In this document: positions 1 to 6,090 of the stretch, one piece after another
Layout: the number at the start of each line of letters is the position of its first letter
How positions within the stretch are numbered: position 1 is the first letter of the stretch
NCBI GenBank assembly: GCA_030536675.1
Contig: JAUNPM010000086.1
Location: 1 to 7,004, forward strand
Direction: 5' to 3'
Source: Clostridia bacterium
GTDB taxonomy: Bacteria; Bacillota; Clostridia; Lachnospirales; CAG-274
Length of the DNA stretch: 7,004 nucleotides
Program-made: the position numbers and the translations under genes
The notes under the pieces: model-generated
What the model was told of the DNA's origin: nothing
The model's input: the letters and a program-made list of their open reading frames with translations, nothing else
Database searches by the model: none

Positions 1-1
1 A

Positions 2-64
2 ATACCTGTAAAAAGTGAGGGTGCGCAAATACTTAAAGAAATTTTGAAAACGGAGGTAAAATGA
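2..64 (+). CDS. C-terminal end of an upstream protein, probably DUF512/TIGR03279 family (partial)
   Basis: An open frame enters from the left edge and ends at TGA 62-64, giving about 20 residues that read IPVKSEGAQILKEILKTEVK. The start lies outside the window. DUF512 (TIGR03279, radical-SAM-like) proteins commonly sit directly before der in Clostridia. Their C-termini usually carry a short 'hydrophobic-P-V ... G ... L' pattern of this kind, so that is the favoured identity, by context more than by sequence. The stop is one base before the der ATG, and the der ribosome binding site (CGGAGG, 51-56) lies inside this frame, which implies co-transcription and probably translational coupling. The fragment is too short to prove the family. 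Confidence 0.55.
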   Translation: MPVKSEGAQILKEILKTEVK

Positions 65-65
65 A

Positions 66-1385
66 ATGTCTAAACCTATAGTTGCTGTTGTGGGCAGACC
101 TAATGTGGGAAAATCCACCTTATTTAACAGAATAGCAGGGCAAAGAATATCCATTGTGGAGGATACACCGGGAGTTACACGTGACAGAATTTATGCTGAC
201 GCTGAATGGCTTAACCACAGCTTTACGCTTATAGATACGGGAGGATTAGAGCCTGAAAGTGATGATATGATGCTTAAAAATATGTATTCACAGGCTGAAA
301 TCGCTATTGAATCTGCTGATGTTATTATATTTGTGGCTGATGTTAAAACAGGTATGGTGGACGCAGATATGCAGGTGGCAAATATACTCAGAAAGTCAAA
401 AAAGCCTGTTGTGCTTGCCGTAAACAAAATGGACGATCTTGCTAAGTATGGTATGGATATATACGAATTTTATCAGCTGGGACTTGGAGAGCCTTTCGGA
501 GTCAGTGCAGGGCAAATGCTTGGTATAGGTGATCTCCTTGATGAGGTTGTTAAGCATTTTCCCGAGGACAAGGACGGATATGAGGAAGAGGACGTAATTA
601 AGGTAGCTATTATAGGAAAGCCTAATGTTGGGAAATCATCTCTTATAAACAGGATCCTGGGTGAAGAAAGAGTTATTGTAAGCGATGTGGCAGGAACCAC
701 AAGAGATGCTATTGATTCGGAATATGAATATGAGGGTCAGAAATATATCTTTATTGATACGGCAGGAATGAGGAGAAAATCAAAAATAAAGGAAAATATT
801 GAAAGGTACTCAATTATACGTGCTGTTGCGGCTGTTGAAAGAGCCGATGTCTGTATAATGATGATAAATGCCGAAGAGGGTATAACGGATCAGGATACAA
901 AGGTTGCGGGCATTGCTCATGAGGCGGGAAAGGCTGTTATTATTGCAGTAAACAAATGGGACAAGATCGAAAAAGACAATAAGACTATGAATAAATTTGT
1001 AAAGGATATTGAAACCGAATTTAAATATCTTTCATATGCCCCTACTATATTTATTTCGGCTGCTACGGGTCAGAGAGTGACCAAGCTTTTTGAATTAATA
1101 AATATGGTACACGAAAATAATACAATGAGAATAGCTACAGGAGTGCTTAACGATGTGCTTATTGAGGCTATGGCTATGAATCAGCCTCCTGCTGAAAAGG
1201 GAAGACCTCTTAGAATTTATTATATGACACAGGTTTCGGTCAAGCCGCCTACATTTGTGCTCTTTGTTAATGATACGGAGCTTCTCCATTTTTCTTATAA
1301 GAGATATATTGAAAATCAGCTGAGAGATGCTTTTGGGTTTAAGGGAACTCCTATACATTTTATTGCAAGAAACAGAAAGGAATAG
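66..1385 (+). CDS. der: Ribosome-assembly GTPase Der (EngA), double GTPase
   Basis: Essential cytoplasmic GTPase needed for maturation of the 50S ribosomal subunit. The 439-residue protein has the full Der layout, with two tandem GTPase domains and a C-terminal KH-like domain (about 350-435). Domain 1 shows the P-loop GRPNVGKST (10-18), DTGG (57-60), NKMD (120-123) and a G5-type SAG (147-149). An acidic linker (about 166-176) leads to domain 2, with GKPNVGKSS (184-192), DTAG (231-234), NKWD (296-299) and SA (331-332). The KH part ends in the typical basic tail ARNRKE. Length is normal for the family and nothing is missing. The ATG at 66 is preceded by CGGAGG (51-56) at good spacing. It follows the upstream stop by one base and precedes plsY by 33 bases, a gene order common in Clostridia. 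Identity is secure. Confidence 0.98.
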   Translation: MSKPIVAVVGRPNVGKSTLFNRIAGQRISIVEDTPGVTRDRIYADAEWLNHSFTLIDTGGLEPESDDMMLKNMYSQAEIAIESADVIIFVADVKTGMVDADMQVANILRKSKKPVVLAVNKMDDLAKYGMDIYEFYQLGLGEPFGVSAGQMLGIGDLLDEVVKHFPEDKDGYEEEDVIKVAIIGKPNVGKSSLINRILGEERVIVSDVAGTTRDAIDSEYEYEGQKYIFIDTAGMRRKSKIKENIERYSIIRAVAAVERADVCIMMINAEEGITDQDTKVAGIAHEAGKAVIIAVNKWDKIEKDNKTMNKFVKDIETEFKYLSYAPTIFISAATGQRVTKLFELINMVHENNTMRIATGVLNDVLIEAMAMNQPPAEKGRPLRIYYMTQVSVKPPTFVLFVNDTELLHFSYKRYIENQLRDAFGFKGTPIHFIARNRKE

Positions 1386-1418
1386 AGTGTCAAATACTAT
1401 TTATGAAAGGGATTTTAT

Positions 1419-2051
1419 ATGTTCAGAATAGCTTGTTTAATAATCGGGTATTGTTTTGGGTGTTTACAGACGGCATATATTTTGGGAAGGTTTATAGGTA
1501 AAATTGATATAAGAGAATACGGAAGCGGTAATGCGGGATTTACAAACACCACAAGAGTTCTTGGTAAAAAAATAGGTGCTGCCGTTTTTGTATTTGACCT
1601 TTTTAAGGTTATTGCGGCATATATTATTTGTTCACTTATTTTTGGCGGTGATGGCAGCTTTGTTTCGGGAGAAAGTCTTTTGCCCGGTATATATGCGGGC
1701 ATAGGCGCTGTGCTTGGACACAACTTTCCTTTTTATCTGGGATTCAGAGGAGGAAAAGGCATTGCCTGTACATTGGGGCTTATGTTATGTGTTGACTGGC
1801 AAATTGCCCTAATTACATACGCAATAGGTTTTGTTGTGTTTTTGGCAAAAAGATATATTTCTCTTTCTTCATTGACTATGGCTTTGGTTTATCCCATATT
1901 AATGATAATAACAAGAAATATGTACGGCTTTGGCGTTGAAGAAATATTGCTTATGTTTGTGCTTTGTATACTTGCCTATATTAAGCACAGATCCAATATT
2001 GAAAGATTGTTAAAGGGAACTGAAAATAAATTTGGCTCTAAAAAGAAATAA
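1419..2051 (+). CDS. plsY: Acyl-phosphate:glycerol-3-phosphate acyltransferase PlsY
   Basis: Integral membrane enzyme that moves an acyl group from acyl-phosphate (made by PlsX) to position 1 of sn-glycerol-3-phosphate, giving lysophosphatidic acid, the first committed step of phospholipid synthesis. The 210-residue protein is mostly hydrophobic helices. It carries the three cytoplasmic family motifs: EYGSGNAGFTNT (33-44), the glycine-rich GHNFPFYLGFRGGKGIA (100-116), and a C-terminal HRSNIERLLKGTENK (190-204). Length matches the family (about 200). The ATG start has AAAGGG (1406-1411) upstream. The next gene, gpsA, makes its substrate and begins 15 bases later, so the pair is functionally and probably transcriptionally linked. 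No oddities are visible. Confidence 0.97.
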   Translation: MFRIACLIIGYCFGCLQTAYILGRFIGKIDIREYGSGNAGFTNTTRVLGKKIGAAVFVFDLFKVIAAYIICSLIFGGDGSFVSGESLLPGIYAGIGAVLGHNFPFYLGFRGGKGIACTLGLMLCVDWQIALITYAIGFVVFLAKRYISLSSLTMALVYPILMIITRNMYGFGVEEILLMFVLCILAYIKHRSNIERLLKGTENKFGSKKK

Positions 2052-2066
2052 AGAGGTGTTTATTAT

Positions 2067-3056
2067 ATGAAAACAGTTGCAGTAATAGGATCGGGTAGCT
2101 GGGGAACCGCTCTTGCGGTCCAGCTTAAAAGAGCGGGAAATAATGTTATATTATGGTCCTTTAAGGAGGAAGAAGCGGCGGCTATACTTGCAGACAGAGA
2201 AAACAAGGAGTTTTTGCCGGGCATAAAGCTTGACAGTGACATTACGGTCACCTGTAAGGACGAGGACATAACGTGGGCAGATATGATAGTATTTTCAACT
2301 CCTTCAAAATTTGTGAGAAATATGGCAAAGAGATTTGCTCCTTTTGTAAAAGAAAATCAGATAGTTGTAAATGTTGCCAAGGGACTTGAAGAAGGCTCTC
2401 TTTTAAGGCTTTCTCAGGTTATTAAAGAGGAAATACCTCAGTGCAGAGTTGGTGTGCTTTCGGGACCTTCACATGCTGAAGAGGTGGGAAAAAATATGGC
2501 TACAACAATTGTTGCAGCTTCAGAGGACAGTGAGGTTTCAACAGAGATACAGAATACTTTTATGACGCCTATGTTCAGGGTCTATACAAATTCGGATATT
2601 ATAGGAGTGGAGCTTGGAGGTGCTCTTAAAAATCTTATTGCTCTTGCCGCAGGAATATCCGACGGCTGTGGCTTCGGTGACAACACAAAGGCTGCTCTTA
2701 TGACAAGAGGGCTTCACGAAATATCAAGACTTGGTATGGCTATGGGAGCTAAAAGAGAAACCTTTTCGGGACTTGCGGGAGTAGGTGATCTGATAGTTAC
2801 CTGTACAAGTATGCATTCAAGAAACAGGCGTGCAGGTATTTTGCTTGGACAGGGCAAAAGCCTTGATGAAACTCTTAATGAAGTTCATATGGTCGTTGAG
2901 GGTGTTATAAATGCAAAGGCTGCATATGAGCTTGCTGAAAAGCTGAATATAGATATGCCTATAACAAATGAAATAAACAATGTGCTTTATAAAAATAAAA
3001 ATGTTAAGCAGGCAGTATATGACTTAATGACAAGAGATAAAAATGAAGAATTGTAA
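2067..3056 (+). CDS. gpsA: NAD(P)-dependent glycerol-3-phosphate dehydrogenase GpsA
   Basis: Cytoplasmic enzyme reducing dihydroxyacetone phosphate to sn-glycerol-3-phosphate for phospholipid synthesis; it supplies the substrate of the preceding plsY. The protein has 329 residues, normal for the family. The N-terminal Rossmann fold opens with GSGSWGTALA (8-17). VAKGLE (103-108) carries the conserved Lys105 and LSGPSHAEEV (131-140) follows. The catalytic C-terminal domain has GGALKN with Lys188 and GLAGVGDLIVTCTS (235-248) with Asp241, followed by the SRNRR segment. Ribosome binding site AAGAGGTG (2051-2058) lies 8 bases before the ATG. The stop codon TAA (3054-3056) is itself the beginning of the perfect Shine-Dalgarno of the next gene, a tight join. 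In many spore-forming Clostridia spoIVA follows gpsA; here it does not. Confidence 0.98.
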   Translation: MKTVAVIGSGSWGTALAVQLKRAGNNVILWSFKEEEAAAILADRENKEFLPGIKLDSDITVTCKDEDITWADMIVFSTPSKFVRNMAKRFAPFVKENQIVVNVAKGLEEGSLLRLSQVIKEEIPQCRVGVLSGPSHAEEVGKNMATTIVAASEDSEVSTEIQNTFMTPMFRVYTNSDIIGVELGGALKNLIALAAGISDGCGFGDNTKAALMTRGLHEISRLGMAMGAKRETFSGLAGVGDLIVTCTSMHSRNRRAGILLGQGKSLDETLNEVHMVVEGVINAKAAYELAEKLNIDMPITNEINNVLYKNKNVKQAVYDLMTRDKNEEL

Positions 3057-3061
3057 GGAGG
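3054..3061 (+). promoter_or_regulatory. Ribosome binding site deciding the GH43 start
   Basis: TAAGGAGG is an uninterrupted 8-base match to the 16S rRNA anti-Shine-Dalgarno, and its first three bases are the gpsA stop codon. Eight bases downstream lies an in-frame TTG (3070-3072). The longer frame could start at ATG 3043, inside gpsA, but this site would then lie within the gene and the ATG has no comparable site before it. The TTG is therefore the preferred start. Its position on the stop codon of gpsA suggests re-initiation by ribosomes finishing gpsA. Confidence 0.8.
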
Positions 3062-3069
3062 AGAAGGGT

Positions 3070-4605
3070 TTGTACGAAAATGTAAGAGGAAAGTGGATAG
3101 CAGACCTTGGAAACGGAAAATATAAAAATCCTATATTGTTTTCGGATTATTCCGATCCCGATGTAATAAGAGTGGGCAATGACTTTTTTATGGTTGCAAG
3201 CTCTTTTACATATTTTCCGGGAGTGCCTGTGCTTCATTCCACGGATCTTGTGAACTGGAAACTTATAAGCTATGCAGTTGAAAAAATGCCTCTTGATGTT
3301 TATTCAACTCCTCAGCACGGAAAGGGCGTATGGGCGCCAAGCATAAGATACCACGACAATAAATTTTGGGTATATTTCGGAGATCCGGATGAGGGTATTT
3401 TTATGGCAAATACAGAGGATCCGTTCGGTAAATGGAATGATACAATATGTGTTGCCAAATCCAAAGGCTGGATCGACACATGTCCTTTTTGGGACGATGA
3501 CGGAAACGCTTATATTATAAGAGGAGTTGCAAAGAGCAGAATAGGTTATAAAAGTAAACTTTTCCTCCATAAAATGACTGCTGACGGCACAAAACTTCTT
3601 GATGAGGGTGTTCTTGTGTTTGATGGAAGGATCAATCACCCTACTATTGAAGGTCCTAAGATGTATAAAAGAAACGGTTGGTATTATATTTTTGCTCCCG
3701 CAGGCGGAGTTCAGCAGGGCTGGCAAATGGTGGCAAGAAGCAGAAATATTTACGGACCTTACGAACACAGGGTCGTAATGTGGCAGGGGAACAGTCCTGT
3801 AAACGGACCTCATCAGGGCGGCTTGATAGATATGGATAACGGCGAAAGCTGGTTTTTGCATTTTCAGGATATGGAGGGCTACGGAAGAATAACGCATTTG
3901 CAGCCTGCAAAATGGACTGATGACGATTGGATAGAAATGGGCATAGATACAAACAACGATCATATCGGAGAGCCTGTTCTTGAATATAACAAGCCTTTTG
4001 GCTGTAAAAGTGAAATTATTGAGCCTGTGGATTCAGATGATTTTAAAGGGGATAAGCCCGGCTTACAGTGGCAGTGGCAGGCATACCCTAAAGACAATTT
4101 TTATGATATGACAGAAAAGGGTATTAAACTTTACGCTTTGCCCTATGAAGGTGAAAATGTTTCAGACGCCGCAAATGTTATGTGCGAGCTTATGACAAGA
4201 CCTAACTTCCAAGTTACCGTAAAGGTCAATGCTAATCTTAATGAAAATGATTCCTGCGGACTTATTATTACTGGAGGCAGCTATTACGGGCTGAGAGTTG
4301 AAAACGGCAAGGTAAAGCAGGTAAGTTTCAGCCTTGAAAAGGATGAAAAAACAAACGAGATCGTTACGGCTGAAAAGGAATTAAACAATGACAGCTTTTA
4401 CTTAAGGCTTAAGATTTCATATCTTTGCAATATTGATTGTTATGTAAGCTGTGACGGTATCGATTTTGAAAAAATAGGCAATACTCTTAATTACAAGGTA
4501 TCAAGAAAAAGCTGGGTCGGCGGGAAAATAGGCATATTTGCCGTAAACAACAATGGTGAAAACAACGGAGGCTATGCCGAGTTTGAATATGTCAATGTGG
4601 AGTGA
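3070..4605 (+). CDS. Intracellular GH43 glycosidase (beta-xylosidase / alpha-L-arabinofuranosidase type)
   Basis: Likely releases xylose or arabinose from short plant-polysaccharide oligosaccharides in the cytoplasm; no signal peptide is visible. From the preferred TTG start it has 511 residues. The N-terminal part (about 18-320) is a GH43 five-bladed propeller with all three catalytic acids: base Asp29 in SDPDVIRVG, pKa-tuning Asp136 in WIDTCPFWDDDG, and acid Glu194 in TIEGPKMYK. WAPSIRYHDNKFWVYF (88-103) is also typical. The C-terminal part (about 330-511) looks like the beta-sandwich (concanavalin-like) domain of GH43 xylosidases, ending in WVGGKIGIFAVN and a YAEFEYV-type strand. Exact substrate cannot be read from sequence. 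The gene is spliced into a housekeeping run with no transporter or regulator beside it, and its codon use looks like its neighbours, so no recent transfer is apparent. A longer version from ATG 3043 (520 residues, overlapping gpsA by 14 bases) is possible but less likely. Confidence 0.92.
   Translation: MYENVRGKWIADLGNGKYKNPILFSDYSDPDVIRVGNDFFMVASSFTYFPGVPVLHSTDLVNWKLISYAVEKMPLDVYSTPQHGKGVWAPSIRYHDNKFWVYFGDPDEGIFMANTEDPFGKWNDTICVAKSKGWIDTCPFWDDDGNAYIIRGVAKSRIGYKSKLFLHKMTADGTKLLDEGVLVFDGRINHPTIEGPKMYKRNGWYYIFAPAGGVQQGWQMVARSRNIYGPYEHRVVMWQGNSPVNGPHQGGLIDMDNGESWFLHFQDMEGYGRITHLQPAKWTDDDWIEMGIDTNNDHIGEPVLEYNKPFGCKSEIIEPVDSDDFKGDKPGLQWQWQAYPKDNFYDMTEKGIKLYALPYEGENVSDAANVMCELMTRPNFQVTVKVNANLNENDSCGLIITGGSYYGLRVENGKVKQVSFSLEKDEKTNEIVTAEKELNNDSFYLRLKISYLCNIDCYVSCDGIDFEKIGNTLNYKVSRKSWVGGKIGIFAVNNNGENNGGYAEFEYVNVE
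4599..4602 (+). promoter_or_regulatory. Ribosome binding site inside the GH43 3' end, pointing to a TTG start
   Basis: GGAG, within the context GTGGAGTGA that resembles the fuller AGGAGGTGA, lies 8 bases before TTG 4611-4613. The alternative start, GTG 4602-4604, overlaps the GH43 stop as GTGA but has no Shine-Dalgarno match in the preceding 15 bases. Both are in the same frame and differ by three codons. The site favours TTG, but stop-start coupling at the GTGA cannot be excluded. Confidence 0.5.
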
Positions 4606-4610
4606 CGGCC

Positions 4611-4919
4611 TTGAGATTTTATGAAAATATAATAAGTGATATTGATATTAAGGATCTGAAAGTTTTGCTTAATAAAAATTACGGAATAGCGGGGTATTAT
4701 GCCCTTTGTGTAAGCGGAACGGGAAGGAACCTTATGGAGATAATAAGTATATCCAATATGCTTAAAAGTGTAAATCAATATAAAAACTATGGTATAATAG
4801 CTGTGTTTAAGCATAAATCAGATGCAATGAGCAAGGCTGCGGAGCTTATTCAAAAGTATATTGATGAAAAAGGAAGCATTGAGGGTTTTAAAGAGTATTA
4901 CAACAGCAGGTGTAAGTAG
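4611..4919 (+). CDS. Small soluble protein of unknown function (102 aa)
   Basis: I do not recognise this protein. From TTG 4611 it has 102 residues (105 from GTG 4602), no signal peptide and no membrane span. Pattern of residues: a short N-terminal helix, a hydrophobic strand around 24-34 (YGIAGYYALCV), a loop SGTGRN (35-40), a helix (41-54), a second strand around 60-66 (YGIIAVF), a helix (68-86) and a polar tail ending YYNSRCK. KNYGI occurs twice, at 22-26 and 58-62, each opening a strand-loop-helix unit, so an internal duplication is possible. SGTGRN recalls a phosphate-binding loop but is not a recognised motif. It sits 5 bases after the GH43 gene and 8 before the DUF2953 gene, so it is almost surely co-expressed. 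Codon use resembles the neighbours and the frame is intact, which supports a real gene. Confidence 0.8.
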   Translation: MRFYENIISDIDIKDLKVLLNKNYGIAGYYALCVSGTGRNLMEIISISNMLKSVNQYKNYGIIAVFKHKSDAMSKAAELIQKYIDEKGSIEGFKEYYNSRCK

Positions 4920-4923
4920 GTGA
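4918..4923 (+). promoter_or_regulatory. Ribosome binding site supporting the GTG start of the DUF2953 gene
   Basis: AGGTGA matches the 3' part of the full Shine-Dalgarno AAGGAGGTGA and begins within the stop codon (TAG 4917-4919) of the preceding gene. The four-base distance to GTG 4928 is normal when the pairing extends through GTGA. The next in-frame start candidate (GTG 4949) has no site and would remove part of the N-terminal membrane helix. Confidence 0.6.
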
Positions 4924-4927
4924 GGCT

Positions 4928-5740
4928 GTGCTTGGCATATTATGGTTAGTGTTAAAAATAATGTTAATATTTATTGGCATAGTATTGGGCATAGCTTTGC
5001 TTTTGCTTGTTTTTGTGCTTTTTAATTTTTGCCGCTTTGAGGCAAAGGGAAAAAAGGAAAATGATGATATTGTATTTAAAGCTGAGTTCAGGTGGCTGCT
5101 TGGCTTTATAAAAGGCTATTACGAAATTTCAGGTGAGCATATAAAATATAATATAAATATGCCTTTTGGATTGTGTAAAATTAAATATGATTCGGAAGAA
5201 GAAGAGCTGGAATTTGATGTTGAGGAAAAAAATATTTGCAATGAAAGCAAAAATATAAATAAAACTATTGCAAATATTCAAAAAAATGGTAATATATATA
5301 ATATAATGGTAAAGTTCAAGTCATTTTTTACCGCTGTTAAAAGTTTTATTAAGAGTCTTTTTGAAAAAGCAGTGTTTGTTAAAAATTTTAATGATAAATA
5401 CTGTGTTGAAAAACTTTTGAAGGCTACATTTAAACTTCTAAAAAAGTTAATTAAAAATATGGGCTTTAAAAAGTTTGAGGTAAAAGGTACAGTTGGGTTT
5501 GATGATCCGTCGGATACGGGAAAGGTCTTGGGCGCAGTGTATTCTGTAATACCTTTTCTGCCTTTTGATGTCAGTATTGACGGCAACTTTGATAACAGAG
5601 AGCTTAAGGGGAATTTTTATATTAAAGGAAGAACAAATCTTTGGCTTCTGCTGTTTCCTGTGGTCAGGTATGTTTTGACAAAACCTGTATGGCCTCTTGT
5701 TAGGGATTATTGGAAGGGTGAATTAAATGAGCAGCTTTAA
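4928..5740 (+). CDS. DUF2953 (YtfI-like) membrane-anchored protein
   Basis: Function unknown; family DUF2953, represented by YtfI in Bacillus subtilis. The 270-residue product has one strong N-terminal membrane helix (about 5-33), then a mostly soluble part. The family signature GTVGFDDPSDTGKVLG (187-202) is clear, followed by a hydrophobic stretch (FLPFDVSIDG) and a C-terminal region with another hydrophobic segment (about 236-250). Between about 95 and 185 it is rich in Lys, Asn, Phe and Ile, and its DNA is visibly more AT-rich, as in a weakly constrained linker. It starts at GTG 4928. The next gene is gerW/ytfJ and overlaps its last 14 bases; the same ytfI-ytfJ pairing in Bacillus supports the assignment and suggests that the two proteins act together. 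The link to sporulation or the cell envelope is inferred from that pairing only. Confidence 0.85.
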   Translation: MLGILWLVLKIMLIFIGIVLGIALLLLVFVLFNFCRFEAKGKKENDDIVFKAEFRWLLGFIKGYYEISGEHIKYNINMPFGLCKIKYDSEEEELEFDVEEKNICNESKNINKTIANIQKNGNIYNIMVKFKSFFTAVKSFIKSLFEKAVFVKNFNDKYCVEKLLKATFKLLKKLIKNMGFKKFEVKGTVGFDDPSDTGKVLGAVYSVIPFLPFDVSIDGNFDNRELKGNFYIKGRTNLWLLLFPVVRYVLTKPVWPLVRDYWKGELNEQL

Positions 5741-6086
5741 TGAAAATCTGGAAACTATGTTCAGTAAATTAGACAATCTGGTTTCAAGCAAAACCGTAGT
5801 GGGTGAGCCTATTGAAATGAACGGTGTGACTATTATCCCCCTTGTTGACGTGTCCTTTGGTATGGGGACAGGTTCTTCTGATTCAAGACAGGAGAAAAAC
5901 GGAAAATCCTCGGGAGCGGGAGGTATGGGTGTTAAAATTTCACCAAGTGCCGTAATGGTAGTTGCGGGAGGCAGTGTTCAGCTTATAAATGTTAAAGACA
6001 GCAACAGTGTAAATAAACTGATAGATATGGTGCCAGGCATTGTAAATAAATTCAGCTTCTTTAACAGCAAGGAAGAAGAGGAATGA
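5727..6086 (+). CDS. gerW: GerW (YtfJ) family protein
   Basis: Member of the GerW/YtfJ family. In Bacillus subtilis this spore protein is needed for normal germination, linked to the lytic enzyme SleB. Here it has 119 residues. An amphipathic N-terminus (1-20) is followed by the conserved core TVVGEPIEMNGVTIIPLVDV (23-42) and VSFGMGTG (42-49), a Gly/Ser-rich, poorly ordered linker (about 48-68), and the second conserved block GMGVKISPSAVMVV (66-79). A helix with VNKLIDMVPG (95-104) and an acidic tail (KEEEE) follow. The family assignment is strong from the two blocks either side of a glycine-rich linker. The ATG lies inside the end of the DUF2953 gene (14-base overlap) and is served by AAGGGTG (5714-5720). 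Homologues also occur in Clostridia not known to sporulate, so this gene alone does not prove sporulation. Confidence 0.92.
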   Translation: MSSFNENLETMFSKLDNLVSSKTVVGEPIEMNGVTIIPLVDVSFGMGTGSSDSRQEKNGKSSGAGGMGVKISPSAVMVVAGGSVQLINVKDSNSVNKLIDMVPGIVNKFSFFNSKEEEE

Positions 6087-6090
6087 GTAT

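Noticed and set aside
854..859. TATAAT inside der with TTGAAA upstream
   Set aside because: Spacing between the two boxes is only 13 bases, too short for a sigma-A promoter, and the site is deep inside an essential coding region.
1386..1418. The der-plsY gap as a terminator or promoter site
   Set aside because: The 33 bases contain no inverted repeat with a T run and no paired -35/-10 boxes; only the plsY ribosome binding site is evident.
1415..1723. Minus-strand open frame opposite plsY, and similar ones opposite der, gpsA, DUF2953 and the DUF6106-like gene
   Set aside because: Each is antisense to a well-supported gene, with low-complexity composition and no recognisable domain.
3304..3963. 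Long open frame on the minus strand (about 219 codons) opposite the GH43 gene
   Set aside because: It lies wholly within a gene with intact catalytic motifs, resembles no family I recognise, and is explained by codon bias of the sense strand.
3043..4605. Recent horizontal transfer of the GH43 gene
   Set aside because: Codon choice and base composition look like those of gpsA and der, no repeats or mobile-element remnants flank it, and its ribosome binding site is integrated into the gpsA stop codon.
5268..5307. TTGCAA followed by overlapping TATAAT sequences in the DUF2953 gene
   Set aside because: Spacings of 23 and 28 bases are wrong; the TATAAT copies come from an AT-rich coding run (NIYNIM).
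5675..5703. Perfect -35-like TTGACA before gerW
   Set aside because: The hexamer 17 bases downstream (TGTTAG) matches TATAAT at only three positions and neighbouring spacings are no better, so no promoter is supported.
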